Shown in pieces: positions 22,107 through 33,898 of a stretch of 64,000 nucleotides of DNA. The notes under the pieces were generated by a model that was given only the letters and a program-made list of their open reading frames with translations, made no database searches and had not been told where the DNA came from. Made by a program: the position numbers and the translations under genes. The DNA is from Rutidosis leptorrhynchoides (taxonomy: Eukaryota; Streptophyta; Magnoliopsida; Asterales; Asteraceae): NCBI RefSeq assembly GCF_046630445.1, contig NC_092335.1, positions 631,034,001 through 631,098,000 of the forward strand. Reading direction: 5' to 3'. Position 1 is the stretch's first letter. Each line of letters starts with the position of its first letter.

Positions 22107-24824
22107 TTAGGTAGCCGTGGTGTCAAAATTGTGATTAACTTCATCATTAATTTCTCTTGGTCCATAATCAACTTGCATATCCGTGACTTTTTCTTTAAGC
22201 CATTGGTCGGATTCCTGTGTAATATCCACAATTTCAACTAGTTTCTCCTTTTCTTTAGGTGATAGATTGGATACTAACCGGTTACATAACTTAAAGTTCC
22301 CCTTGGTTCTAGCATCGCGAATCCGTTTAATAAGTTTCTTCATTGAACTATTAATAACGGGATCATTTAATTTCGTATCAACAACGGGGTTCTTTGTTAT
22401 CATGTCATCATTAGGTGTTACTTCATTTTCCCCACACTTAGGCGTTTCATTATTGCTAAGTATTACCGTTGGAGTTGGTAAAACAACATGGTTCTTACCA
22501 ATCGTTTTTGCTGGTTCAACGGTTTTGGTTGGTGGAGATTTAGTCTTTCGAATCATAAAGGTGATCGATTTGTCACCACTACTAAGTGTCATTCTACCAT
22601 TTCCTACATCAAATAACGCCTTGGTGGACGCTAAGAATGGTCGACCTAAAATTAGAGGAATGTTTGGGTCCTCTTCTATGTTAATGACAATGAATTCGAC
22701 TAGAAAGGTTAAATTGCCTACTTGAACGGGTAGGTTGTCAACAATTCCAACTGGGTGTTTAATGGTTTGATCAAAGAGTCGAACACTCATATCCGTTGGA
22801 CTTAACTTACCTACTCCTAATCTCTTATATAATGAAAGAGGCATAACACTTACACTTGCACCTAAATCTGCTAGTGCATCATACATGACACAATCACTAA
22901 GTAGACAAGGAACAATAAATTCACCCGGATCACCTATCCTAGGAGGAGGATTTGGTGGAACTGTCTTCACCGGGTTTACTTCTACTGTTTTTGTTTCTTG
23001 CACTTTTTTATTCTTCTTCTTCTTCTTTCCAGAGGTATCACAAACTTTATTACCTATTACTTGCTCATACTCAACTCCTTTTCTTGGAAACGGGATGGGT
23101 GGTCTGTATGGTGCCACCACTGGCTTTACATACTCGGGTGGTGGTGGTGGTGTAACTTCTTCATTGTTACTTACATCTAAAACCTCCCCAACTTCTGGTA
23201 TTGGTTTTTCAGAATTTGTTGATATCATGTTAACATTCTCATTCCGAGGATTTACTTCAGTATTACTCGGTAGCTTTCCTTGTTCCCTCTCACTCATCAT
23301 GCTAGCAAGAGTACCTACGTGTTTTTCTAGATTCAAAATGGAAGCTTGTTGAGTTCTTAATGACTGATCAAATCTCTCGTTCGTTTGGGTTTGAGTTTCA
23401 ATAAATTGTGTTTGAGATTCAACTAGCTTAAATACCACTTCTTCCAGATTTGACTTCTTCTCTTCGGTTTGTTGTGGTGGTTTATACAAGCCAGGTCTTT
23501 GTTGATTGAAAGTGTTGTTTTGAGTTGGTTGGTTATTCGGACCTTGTTGGTTATACGAGTTATTGTCGGGTCCTTTTGGATTGTAAAGAATGTTTTGATT
23601 TCGATTGAAGTTTGGCCTTGGCGGTTGATAATTATTCTGATAACTATTTTCCAGCCTTTGGTTCATGTAGACAACATTCTCACGTTGTTCCATCGTTTGT
23701 TCAATGTGACAGTCTTTCATTAAGTGTGGTCCACCGCATTGCTCACAACTGATTCGTATTGCGTGAATATCTTTATTCATCTTTTCCATTCGTCTCTCGA
23801 AAGCATCTATTTTTGCGGAAACGGAATCAAAGTTATGGCTAGAATCGGCTCTAGCCGCTTTAGATGAACGATATATATCTTTCTCTTGGTGCCACTCATG
23901 AGAGTGGGAGGCTGTGTTATCAATAATTTTGTAAGCTTCAGTTGCGATTTTCTTCATAATGGAACCACCAGCTGTTATGTCGATGTCTTTTCGTGTAGCA
24001 ACGTTGACACCTTGGTAGAATATTTGTACTATTTGGTAAGTGTCTAAACCGTGTTGAGGACATCCTCTCAACATCCTTCCGAATCTTGTCCACGCCTCAT
24101 ATAATGTTTCATTTGGCTTTTGCGCGAACGTAATAATTTCTCCTTGAAGTCTCACGGCTTTAGATGCCGGAAAGAATTGTTTAAGAAATTTTTCAACTAA
24201 AACATCCCATGTGTCAATCGCCCCTTCAGGTAACGATTCTAACCAATCTTTGGCTTCTCCCTTTAAAGTCCAGGGAAACAACATGAGGTAGATCTGCTCA
24301 TCTTCCACTTCTCGAATTTTGAATAGTGTACAAATTCTTTTAAACGTACGAATGTGTTCGTTAGGATCTTCATTCGGTGCACCACTGAATTGGCATTGGT
24401 TAGTTACCATGTGTAGAATTTGTCCTTTGATTTCATAATCTGGCGCATTAACTTCTGGCTTAATAATGGCGTGACCTTGGCCCGTGCGTGTGGCTCTCAT
24501 TCGATCTTCCATACTTAGAGGTTCCAGATTTTCCATAATTGAATTTGTTGAATACGAATCACTAGAAGATTCTGATTTAATGGTTTGTGGTTCAGGAGGA
24601 ATGATTAGTGGTTCTGGATCTTGGAATTGTCCCTGAATATTCTCCGGATTCTCAATTGTGAGGTCGGGTTCAAAAGATGGATTATCGGAAATTTGAGTTG
24701 GAGTTCTTGGTCGACTAGATGATGATTCTAAAGAAAAATCAACGGCGACAATATTGGCTAGATGTCTTGATCGAGTTATAGGTGGTGAACGTATGAAAGG
24801 TGGTGAACGTTTTGCTCGGTGCAT
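22107..24824 (-). CDS. gag: Gag-protease polyprotein, copy 1 (905 aa)
   Basis: Structural polyprotein of the non-autonomous element; gag packages element RNA in virus-like particles. A gag domain lies at about residues 140-300 (FPWTLKGEAKDWLESLP, QFFPASKA, RMLRGCPQHGLDT). A zinc knuckle CEQCGGPHLMKDC (C-x2-C-x3-H-x4-C, one residue shorter than usual) is near residue 360. An Asn/Gln-rich stretch and a coiled-coil-like Gln-rich segment (about 450-530) follow, then a retropepsin-like domain at about 625-745 ([23 protein letters not shown]). The last ~160 residues are unassigned. The frame is intact, the start is the first Met (MHRAKR), and no pol follows. It is homologous to Athila-2 gag across RMxATRTGQG and QCQFSGxPNED. 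The active-site triad is D-L-G instead of D-T/S-G. Confidence 0.9.
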   Translation of the reverse strand: MHRAKRSPPFIRSPPITRSRHLANIVAVDFSLESSSSRPRTPTQISDNPSFEPDLTIENPENIQGQFQDPEPLIIPPEPQTIKSESSSDSYSTNSIMENLEPLSMEDRMRATRTGQGHAIIKPEVNAPDYEIKGQILHMVTNQCQFSGAPNEDPNEHIRTFKRICTLFKIREVEDEQIYLMLFPWTLKGEAKDWLESLPEGAIDTWDVLVEKFLKQFFPASKAVRLQGEIITFAQKPNETLYEAWTRFGRMLRGCPQHGLDTYQIVQIFYQGVNVATRKDIDITAGGSIMKKIATEAYKIIDNTASHSHEWHQEKDIYRSSKAARADSSHNFDSVSAKIDAFERRMEKMNKDIHAIRISCEQCGGPHLMKDCHIEQTMEQRENVVYMNQRLENSYQNNYQPPRPNFNRNQNILYNPKGPDNNSYNQQGPNNQPTQNNTFNQQRPGLYKPPQQTEEKKSNLEEVVFKLVESQTQFIETQTQTNERFDQSLRTQQASILNLEKHVGTLASMMSEREQGKLPSNTEVNPRNENVNMISTNSEKPIPEVGEVLDVSNNEEVTPPPPPEYVKPVVAPYRPPIPFPRKGVEYEQVIGNKVCDTSGKKKKKNKKVQETKTVEVNPVKTVPPNPPPRIGDPGEFIVPCLLSDCVMYDALADLGASVSVMPLSLYKRLGVGKLSPTDMSVRLFDQTIKHPVGIVDNLPVQVGNLTFLVEFIVINIEEDPNIPLILGRPFLASTKALFDVGNGRMTLSSGDKSITFMIRKTKSPPTKTVEPAKTIGKNHVVLPTPTVILSNNETPKCGENEVTPNDDMITKNPVVDTKLNDPVINSSMKKLIKRIRDARTKGNFKLCNRLVSNLSPKEKEKLVEIVDITQESDQWLKEKVTDMQVDYGPREINDEVNHNFDTTAT

Positions 24825-25878
24825 TCACTGAATATCCTATTAGTTATAAAAAAAATAAGAAAAACTTATATAAGTTGTCCAATTAATAGACTTTTCTGAT
24901 TTTGCCCACGTTTCGAATAGCCAAAAGATGCAGCAGGAAGCCAGGACCCTTTAAATCGGAAGCCCACAACTTGCCACTAACAAATCCAACTATTACTACG
25001 AACCAGAAAAATGTCAACGTCTATTAACTTAACCACTTAGATAATTTTCCTTTTCGTTTAAGAAATATTAGATAAGAAATATAGAAAATTCTAAGTCCTA
25101 AAAACTAGAATGTCGAGAAATAAGAAAGAAATAGATTGCGCGTCGAAAAATGTCGAAAAATAAAAGGTCGAAAAATAGGCGTCGAAAAATAAAAATAAGA
25201 AAGTAGCGCGAAAAACGGCGTCGCAAAATTCTAAAGCACCTAAATCTTAGTCTAAGGAATAAACACTTAAGGAATTTTACGGCAAAACCTAAAAATCTAT
25301 AAATAAAAAAATAACTACGCTAAAAATAAACTTAATACTAAAAGTTGTAACTATAGTCTAAAAATCTAAAGGTAATAAAACTTAAAAAAAAATTATTATT
25401 TATTATTTTTTTTAAAAAAAAAATTTTTTTTTAATTTTTTTTTTTTTTTTTTAAAAATGAATTTTTTTTTTTACAATTTTTTTTTTTTTAAAAAAAATGA
25501 TTTTTTCTACAAATTAATACTTTTTTTATAATTATTATTTTTTTTTCAAAACTTTTTTTTTAATTCATTTACTATTCATGAATAGTAAATGAAAAGAAAT
25601 TAATTAATTTACTATTCACATGAAAGCGACATGATAGAAATTATTAATTACAAGTTACATAATATACCCCTGAAGTATTTAATAAATACGACTTTTTAAA
25701 ACTTTTACGATTCAAAATATATTCTAAAATATTATTATATTATTATATTCTATTTCAATATTATTATATTATTATATTCTATTTCAATATTATTATATTA
25801 TTATATTTTATTTCAATATTATTATATTATTATATTTATTAAATTATTATTATAATTAAAAATATAGCGTTTTAGCGC
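24825..25878 (-). other. Leader between PBS and gag, copy 1, low complexity
   Basis: Non-coding leader of about 1.05 kb. It holds short repeats of gtcgaaaaat (about 25140-25200), long A/T homopolymer runs (25384-25560), an inverted repeat atttactattcatgaatagtaaat (about 25566-25589, split by a central cat) and a 4-unit minisatellite of the form tattattatattctatttcaa (about 25725-25845). Confidence 0.7.
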
Positions 25879-25896
25879 TCCCCGGCAGCGGCGCCA
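25879..25896 (-). other. Primer-binding site, copy 1, tRNA-Asp type
   Basis: The minus strand reads TGGCGCCGCTGCCGGGGA, identical to the Athila-1 PBS, 6 nt from the LTR end. Confidence 0.88.
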
Positions 25897-25902
25897 AAAA
25901 CT

Positions 25903-27690
25903 TGATGATGTAGCGTGAGGGGTACGAAATATACTTATTTTTATTACGAAAAGCGATACAAAATTACACAAGTTTTATTAATTTACGGATGGGATATACC
26001 TAAACCTTGCTACAACACTATAGGCAGTGTACCTAATCGTAGAGTAGTGTAGTTTTTAGTAAGTCCGGTTCGTTCCACAGGGAGCTGGTGATACTTACTA
26101 TATTTTTAACTATATTTATACAAAATATATATAATTATATAAGTAGTAATATTATTATAAAAGGGGGGTTTTACCGTTTAATGACCGGTTTGTCGATTCT
26201 ATATTTTAAGCGTAAAGATAAATGACGATAATTAAAGTGCGTAAAATAATGACAATAAATAAAATGACAGTAAATAAAATTGCGAGTAATAAAATGACAG
26301 TAAATAAAGATACGATGAGAAATATAATAAAAGAATTATGCTTATTTAAACTTCCGTAATCATGATGTTTGACGTGTTGATTTTAATTTATTACCATGGG
26401 TTAATTGTCCTTTGTCCTGGTTTATTTGATACGTCTATCTGGTTTTTGTCCATAATAGTCCATCGGTTATAAATATAAAGTGCGAGTATCCTCGTCAAAT
26501 TACCCTTATACCCGAAGTCAAATATTCCAACTGATTAAGGATTTAAACTGTGACGCAGTTATCACTTCTGTCAACAATTACACCAGTTATCACTGTATGT
26601 AATCCACCCCTGTTTTAATTAGTTTATGAATATTAATTCATCCACTTGATCAGAATGAATAATCAATTACCCAACCCAATTGATTAATTAAATGATTATA
26701 ACAGATTCCATATGAACATCACTAAATAGGACAACCATAATCATTATTAATTATTAGGTTAATTAATTTGAAGATAGGTTCGACAGACTCCAATGAGTTG
26801 TCACTCAATTAGACAATACCCCCCATCTATTAATAGTCAATAGTTCAATTTCCACAAGTGTCGGTCTTTTGCCCAAACCTTAATTATGGTCCAAAGTTCA
26901 ATAACCCCTTCTTAATATTTTAGCCCAACATCACGATTACTTCGGCTCAAATAAGCATAATAATAACTTAGTTACGATACATTAATTTAAAAAGGAAGAA
27001 CATAGCTTACAGTGGTGATTAATCGCGTAGCGTTACACGGGCAGAGTTTCGACTTTAAAACCCGTAAAACATTTCTTACATTAACCCAACTAAACCATAA
27101 CTTTATTATTAAAATTAACTTAAATTAAAATTATAATATAAATATATATTTCTTTACAGAAGGAAGAAAGAAAGAAAAGGTGTCCTTAAATTCATCGATT
27201 ACATGGCCTTTTATATGCAAATGATTAATTTGAATTTTCACTTATGACCCCTGAACTATGCTCAATTAACAACTTTTTATTATATAATATTATTCTTATT
27301 ATGAATTATTTAAATATTATATTATATTCTTGTGCATAGTTGACTTGTACTTTCAGCTCCGTTGCGTCGAGCGTTGAAAGTTGGTTCATGCCTCGGTTCC
27401 GGATTTTCGAACGCCTTTTCGTACAATTTAATATCGTGTACTTTGCGTTTTGTGACTTGTACTCTTGTCATTTTGAGACGTTCCTCATCAATAATTTGAA
27501 CCTCTTGAATTGTATCTTGTACTTTTTAGCTTTTTGGACCTTTGTGTCTTCAAATCGTCATTTTCGCCTTTTGTCTTCGCACTTATTTAATATAAACGGA
27601 TATCACTTGAAAATGGAATAATTGCAACTAAAATCTTGTCTTTCTTGGGGAATAATGCTATGAAATATATGTTCCTTTTTAGCCTTATCA
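25903..27690 (-). repeat. LTR 2 (shared middle LTR) of the gag-protease array
   Basis: 1788 bp. It serves as 5' LTR of the left internal region and 3' LTR of the right one. By eye it differs from LTR 1 at about three sites (for example cattcc/cgttcc near 18146 and 26083). Confidence 0.95.
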
Positions 27691-27707
27691 ATATCCCCAC
27701 ACTTGAG
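27691..27707 (-). other. Polypurine tract, gag-protease element copy 2
   Basis: Identical to the tract at 19754-19770 and adjacent to the middle LTR. Confidence 0.75.
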
Positions 27708-29610
27708 CGTTGCTTGTCCTCAAGCAATACAGTCTTGAAAAACACTTGAATCACTTCTTTATTCTTCACACTTTGTACATCAGTGACTTCAATACGGCGA
27801 TATGAACAATGATAGTAACAATGTGGTTAAAGGTGGGTGTGTCCTTTATAGTTGCCTCGGGTTTAGGTCAACGACACTGGCAATCAAATAGCCGATTTAC
27901 TTTCGGTTTCCAAAGCAAAGTGCACATTTGAAAGGCGGTTTACAGTCCCACATGACTATAAAAATTTAGATCCTTCAAAGAAATTGGATCTTTATGAAAA
28001 CATTTGATCTTTTGAAAATTCATGCTAGATTTTACCCTAGACAAGTTTTATGATTTGATCCATTATCGGTGTTGCAAAATATATTTGTGGATCAATATTT
28101 TGGCTAAAACTTTTAGGTTCGTGTAATCCACTGCTATCCCTGTATCGGAAAGCACACATCCAGTTTACTTGTTCCGTATATTACCTTTCGGTAAACTACC
28201 GTCCGGTTGTAAAGGAAAGCGATGAACAAGAAACTGTTAAGGCAATGTCCCATGACATGCAGATGATTATGGTCTTTTGACGTGTCGGATGCTAGTACTA
28301 TCCTTGGTAGGACCAATAGTAAAGATCATCCTATGATTTTTCGGTCTGGCACAAGGTCCTGTCTCCGACCATGCTATGCAACCACCGTTCTTACGGTTGA
28401 CACCCGATTTGGTTCAGGTGACCTAATGAATTCCAGGTGAATTTCTTAGGATTTTACGTTCAATGGTAATGAACGCATTGAAAATGGTTTTTCAGAAAAC
28501 AAATCGGTTTGTATTTTTGATCAAAATATTTTCTCGTTCATGCTCGAGTTTAGATATCATCGAATTCCATGAGTTTGAATTCTCAATCTTTAAGGTCAAT
28601 CTCTAGGATTGAGTATTATCAGTCTTAAAAGCTGATTTTTAATCTTTAAGGAGATTATCCTTTTCTGGAGATCTGATTCATTAGTCTTATCAAGCTAATT
28701 TGCACGGTGCCTCCCCATTGTACGAGATAAATCCTTCTCATGGTTAGGATAAATCTGACCACTTGGCGACCCTGTTTGATGCTAAGGTCCGTGGATTTCC
28801 TGCTGATTTTAGTGATGACTTTTCTAAATTTTTCGTCAACCTACAGCTGGTCTGGACGACAACTTCATGACCTAAATCAAGAAGCGCGTGTCTTTTTCGG
28901 AAGACTTTACTTCCTTCAAATGATGGAATTGATTCATCGTGTAGATCCATCTTTCTTTCAAAAGTATTATAGTAAATCGGGTAAAACTGATTAGTATTAT
29001 CCAAAACAAAAGTACCTGCAATAATCTTGTACAAAGATATGTGATAGATAGGTTTTAATTGAATAACTTGGTACATTCTCCCCACACTTAGTTTCTTTCT
29101 TTGCCTTTTTATTCTCCTTTATTCCATTTTAAATGAATTCAAGCATTTTAGGTTGTTTCTCAATTTATGTCCTTTCCGAGGTAACGATAATTTCGGTATT
29201 ATCACATAGTTTTCACCGTTCATAAATATGTATAAACATGATTTTGACTTCATTTAATTGAAAATTTTTCAAATTTTCACAAAATTTGGCAAATAAACCA
29301 AGTATAAACCTGAGAGAATTTATAACCCTTCCCCACACTTAAGATCATGCAATGCCCTCATTTGCATGAAATCAGACTATAATTTAAATTCATGAGGGTG
29401 ATTAGCGTAGAAAAGTGATTAAAACTACCGAGTTTGTAATTACAAAGCTCGTCGAATGATAGATGGCGCCTCATCGTTCATTCTTTCATTTGTTATATCA
29501 TATTTGTTGTTTTGCGTCTTGTCGTCAAAATTAGTACCTTTTGCTGAACTTTAATGACAGTCTTTGAAAGTGCATTGTTTTACCCTGTTTTGTACATAAT
29601 ATAAAATACA

Positions 29611-29613
<3 letters not shown>

Positions 29614-29677
<64 letters not shown>
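29614..29677. repeat. (AT)n microsatellite, 64 bp (16 bp in the other copy)
   Basis: The same site in copy 1 (21677-21692) has only about 8 units. This accounts for 48 of the 59 bp by which the two internal regions differ in length. Confidence 0.95.
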
Positions 29678-29680
<3 letters not shown>

Positions 29681-30090
29681 TGAAGTTTGGTTTATAACCC
29701 CACTTTTCAAAAATTTATAAAGTATAATATTTTTGGCATACTTTAAATCAATAAAATTAAAAATAATGATAACAAAATTTGTCGCCCCGCCCTCGGGTAA
29801 AGTAATTTCGGCTTAATGACCTAGTCTTCAACTCACGACAAATTTTAGAAATCATTTTTTCAACTTAATGAATTAAAGTAAATTTTGTTTTTAAAAACTT
29901 AAATTAAAATGCATATTAATTTCATAAAAAAAACCTACAAAACAAAAATTCAGAATGGAGGGAGAAAACTAGTTCTTTAGTGTCTGCTAGCGGAAAAGAC
30001 CAATCGGATTCCATTCTCGGAACTACACGAGAACAGAACAACTAACTCCAAACAGCATTTTCTTTTTAGAATATTTGAATCTCCTCACAC

Positions 30091-32808
30091 TTAGGTAGCC
30101 GTGGTGTCAAAATTGTGATTAACTTCATCATTAATTTCTCTTGGTCCATAATCAACTTGCATATCCGTGACTTTTTCTTTAAGCCATTGGTCGGATTCCT
30201 GTGTAATATCCACAATTTCAACTAGTTTCTCCTTTTCTTTAGGTGATAGATTGGATACTAACCGGTTACATAACTTAAAGTTCCCCTTGGTTCTAGCATC
30301 GCGAATCCGTTTAATTAGTTTCTTCATTGAACTATTAATAACGGGATCATTTAATTTCGTATCAACAACGGGGTTCTTTGTTATCATGTCATCATTAGGT
30401 GTTACTTCATTTTCCCCACACTTAGGCGTTTCATTATTGCTAAGTATTACCGTTGGAGTTGGTAAAACAACATGGTTCTTACCAATCGTTTTTGCTGGTT
30501 CAACGGTTTTGGTTGTTGGAGATTTAGTCTTTCGAATCATAAAGGTGATCGATTTGTCACCACTACTAAGTGTCATTCTACCATTTCCTACATCAAATAA
30601 CGCCTTGGTGGACGCTAAGAATGGTCGACCTAAAATTAGAGGAATGTTTGGGTCCTCTTCTATGTTAATGACAATGAATTCGACTAGAAAGGTTAAATTG
30701 CCTACTTGAACGGGTAGGTTGTCAACAATTCCAACTGGGTGTTTAATGGTTTGATCAAAGAGTCGAACACTCATATCCGTTGGACTTAACTTACCTACTC
30801 CTAATCTCTTATATAATGAAAGAGGCATAACACTTACACTTGCACCTAAATCTGCTAGTGCATCATACTTGACACAATCACTAAGTAGACAAGGAACAAT
30901 AAATTCACCCGGATCACCTATCCTAGGAGGAGGATTTGGTGGAACTGTCTTCACCGGGTTTACTTCTACTGTTTTTGTTTCTTGCACTTTTTTATTCTTC
31001 TTCTTCTTCTTTCCAGAGGTATCACAAACTTTATTACCTATTACTTGCTCATACTCAACTCCTTTTCTTGGAAACGGGATGGGTGGTCTGTATGGTGCCA
31101 CCACTGGCTTTACATACTCGGGTGGTGGTGGTGGTGTAACTTCTTCATTGTTACTTACATCTAAAACCTCCCCAACTTCTGGTATTGGTTTTTCAGAATT
31201 TGTTGATATCATGTTAACATTCTCATTCCGAGGATTTACTTCAGTATTACTCGGTAGCTTTCCTTGTTCCCTCTCACTCATCATGCTAGCAAGAGTACCT
31301 ACGTGTTTTTCTAGATTCAAAATGGAAGCTTGTTGAGTTCTTAATGACTGATCAAATCTCTCGTTCGTTTGGGTTTGAGTTTCAATAAATTGTGTTTGAG
31401 ATTCAACTAGCTTAAATACCACTTCTTCCAGATTTGACTTCTTCTCTTCGGTTTGTTGTGGTGGTTTATACAAGCCAGGTCTTTGTTGATTGAAAGTGTT
31501 GTTTTGAGTTGGTTGGTTATTCGGACCTTGTTGGTTATACGAGTTATTGTCGGGTCCTTTTGGATTGTAAAGAATATTTTGATTTCGATTGAAGTTTGGC
31601 CTTGGCGGTTGATAATTATTCTGATAACTATTTTCCAGCCTTTGGTTCATGTAGACAACATTCTCACGTTGTTCCATCGTTTGTTCAATGTGACAGTCTT
31701 TCATTAAGTGTGGTCCACCGCATTGCTCACAACTGATTCGTATTGCGTGAATATCTTTATTCATCTTTTCCATTCGTCTCTCGAAAGCATCTATTTTTGC
31801 GGAAACGGAATCAAAGTTATGGCTAGAATCGGCTCTAGCCGCTTTAGATGAACGATATATATCTTTCTCTTGGTGCCACTCATGAGAGTGGGAGGCTGTG
31901 TTATCAATAATTTTGTAAGCTTCAGTTGCGATTTTCTTCATAATGGAACCACCAGCTGTTATGTCGATGTCTTTTCGTGTAGCAACGTTGACACCTTGGT
32001 AGAATATTTGTACTATTTGGTAAGTGTCTAAACCGTGTTGAGGACATCCTCTCAACATCCTTCCGAATCTTGTCCACGCCTCATATAATGTTTCATTTGG
32101 CTTTTGCGCGAACGTAACAATTTCTCCTTGAAGTCTCACGGCTTTAGATGCCGGAAAGAATTGTTTAAGAAATTTTTCAACTAAAACATCCCATGTGTCA
32201 ATCGCCCCTTCAGGTAACGATTCTAACCAATCTTTGGCTTCTCCCTTTAAAGTCCAGGGAAACAACATGAGATAGATCTGCTCATCTTCCACTTCTCGGA
32301 TTTTGAATAGTGTACAAATTCTTTTAAACGTACGAATGTGTTCGTTAGGATCTTCATTCGGTGCACCACTGAATTGGCATTGGTTAGTTACCATGTGTAG
32401 AATTTGTCCTTTGATTTCATAATCTGGCGCATTAACTTCTGGCTTAATAATGGCGTGACATTGGCCCGTGCGTGTGGCTCTCATTCGATCTTCCATACTT
32501 AGAGGTTCCAGATTTTCCATAATTGAATTTGTTGAATACGAATCACTAGAAGATTCTGATTTAATGGTTTGTGGTTCAGGAGGAATGATTAGTGGTTCTG
32601 GATCTTGGAATTGTCCCTGAATATTCTCCGGATTCTCAATTGTGAGGTCGGGTTCAAAAGATGGATTATCGGAAATTTGAGTTGGAGTTCTTGGTCGACT
32701 AGATGATGATTCTAAAGAAAAATCAACGGCGACAATATTGGCTAGATGTCTTGATCGAGTTATAGGTGGTGAACGTATGAAAGGTGGTGAACGTTTTGCT
32801 CGGTGCAT
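30091..32808 (-). CDS. gag: Gag-protease polyprotein, copy 2 (905 aa)
   Basis: Same length and domain order as the protein at 22107-24824: gag, C-x2-C-x3-H-x4-C zinc knuckle, and a retropepsin-like domain with DLGAS and LILGRPFL. I see four amino-acid differences from copy 1: Gly to Cys in TGQ(G/C)HAI, Ile to Val in EI(I/V)TFA, Met to Lys in DCV(M/K)YDA, and Pro to Thr in KSP(P/T)TKT. Both copies keep the full frame, which fits a recent duplication. No pol domain follows; the next element feature is the 3' non-coding region. Confidence 0.9.
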   Translation of the reverse strand: MHRAKRSPPFIRSPPITRSRHLANIVAVDFSLESSSSRPRTPTQISDNPSFEPDLTIENPENIQGQFQDPEPLIIPPEPQTIKSESSSDSYSTNSIMENLEPLSMEDRMRATRTGQCHAIIKPEVNAPDYEIKGQILHMVTNQCQFSGAPNEDPNEHIRTFKRICTLFKIREVEDEQIYLMLFPWTLKGEAKDWLESLPEGAIDTWDVLVEKFLKQFFPASKAVRLQGEIVTFAQKPNETLYEAWTRFGRMLRGCPQHGLDTYQIVQIFYQGVNVATRKDIDITAGGSIMKKIATEAYKIIDNTASHSHEWHQEKDIYRSSKAARADSSHNFDSVSAKIDAFERRMEKMNKDIHAIRISCEQCGGPHLMKDCHIEQTMEQRENVVYMNQRLENSYQNNYQPPRPNFNRNQNILYNPKGPDNNSYNQQGPNNQPTQNNTFNQQRPGLYKPPQQTEEKKSNLEEVVFKLVESQTQFIETQTQTNERFDQSLRTQQASILNLEKHVGTLASMMSEREQGKLPSNTEVNPRNENVNMISTNSEKPIPEVGEVLDVSNNEEVTPPPPPEYVKPVVAPYRPPIPFPRKGVEYEQVIGNKVCDTSGKKKKKNKKVQETKTVEVNPVKTVPPNPPPRIGDPGEFIVPCLLSDCVKYDALADLGASVSVMPLSLYKRLGVGKLSPTDMSVRLFDQTIKHPVGIVDNLPVQVGNLTFLVEFIVINIEEDPNIPLILGRPFLASTKALFDVGNGRMTLSSGDKSITFMIRKTKSPTTKTVEPAKTIGKNHVVLPTPTVILSNNETPKCGENEVTPNDDMITKNPVVDTKLNDPVINSSMKKLIKRIRDARTKGNFKLCNRLVSNLSPKEKEKLVEIVDITQESDQWLKEKVTDMQVDYGPREINDEVNHNFDTTAT

Positions 32809-33874
32809 TCACTGAATATCCTATTAGTTATAAAAAAAATAAGAAAAACTTATATAAGTTGTCCAATTAATAGACTTTTCTGATTTTGCCCACGTTTCGA
32901 ATAGCCAAAAGATGCAGCAGGAAGCCAGGACCCTTTAAATCGGAAGCCCACAACTTGCCACTAACAAATCCAACTATTACTACGAACCAGAAAAATGTCA
33001 ACGTCTATTAACTTAACCACTTAGATAATTTTCCTTTTCGTTTAAGAAATATTAGATAAGAAATATAGAAAATTCTAAGTCCTAAAAACTAGAATGTCGA
33101 GAAATAAGAAAGAAATAGATTGCGCGTCGAAAAATGTCGAAAAATAAAAGGTCGAAAAATAGGCGTCGAAAAATAAAAATAAGAAAGTAGCGCGAAAAAC
33201 GGCGTCGCAAAATTCTAAAGCACCTAAATCTTAGTCTAAGGAATAAACACTTAAGGAATTTTACGGCAAAACCTAAAAATCTATAAATAAAAAAATAACT
33301 ACGCTAAAAATAAACTTAATACTAAAAGTTGTAACTATAGTCTAAAAATCTAAAGGTAATAAAACTTAAAAAAAAAATTATTATTTATTATTTTTTAAAA
33401 AAAAAAATTTTTTTTAAAATTTTTTTTTTTTTAAAAAAGAATTTTTTTAAAAAAAAAAAAACGTTTTTTTTTCAATTTTTTTTTTAAAAAAAATGATTTT
33501 TTCTACAAATTAATACTTTTTTTATAATTATTATTTTTTTTTCAAAACTTTTTTTTTAATTCATTTACTATTCATGAATAGTAAATGAAAAGAAATTAAT
33601 TAATTTACTATTCACATGAAAGCGACATGATAGAAATTATTAATTACAAGTTACATAATATACCCCTGAAGTATTTAATAAATACGACTTTTTAAAACTT
33701 TTACGATTCAAAATATATTCTAAAATATTATTATATTATTATATTCTATTTCAATATTATTATATTATTATATTCTATTTCAATATTATTATATTATTAT
33801 ATTTTATTTCAATATTATTATATTATTATATTTATTAAATTATTATTATAATTAAAAATATAGCGTTTTAGCGC
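32809..33874 (-). other. Leader between PBS and gag, copy 2, low complexity
   Basis: Same content as 24825-25878. The homopolymer tract (about 33368-33550) differs in A/T run lengths, and the 4-unit minisatellite (about 33718-33838) is retained. Confidence 0.7.
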
Positions 33875-33892
33875 TCCCCGGCAGCGGCGCCA
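33875..33892 (-). other. Primer-binding site, copy 2, tRNA-Asp type
   Basis: Identical to 25879-25896, next to the 5' LTR of the array. Confidence 0.88.
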
Positions 33893-33898
33893 AAAACT

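Larger units (their letters stand above)
27691..30090 (-). other. Long 3' non-coding region of gag-protease element copy 2
   Basis: Near-identical to 19754-22106 apart from a longer AT microsatellite at 29614-29677 and a few substitutions. No supported gene. Confidence 0.8.

Noticed and set aside
22183-23723. Plus-strand open frames of 60-180 codons (also at 30167-31707)
   Set aside because: They are antisense shadows of the gag-protease ORF and repeat exactly in both copies for that reason.
25384-25560. Long A/T homopolymers as a poly-A tail of a LINE or processed pseudogene
   Set aside because: They lie between PBS and gag of the element in both copies, with no adjacent retroposed gene or TSD.
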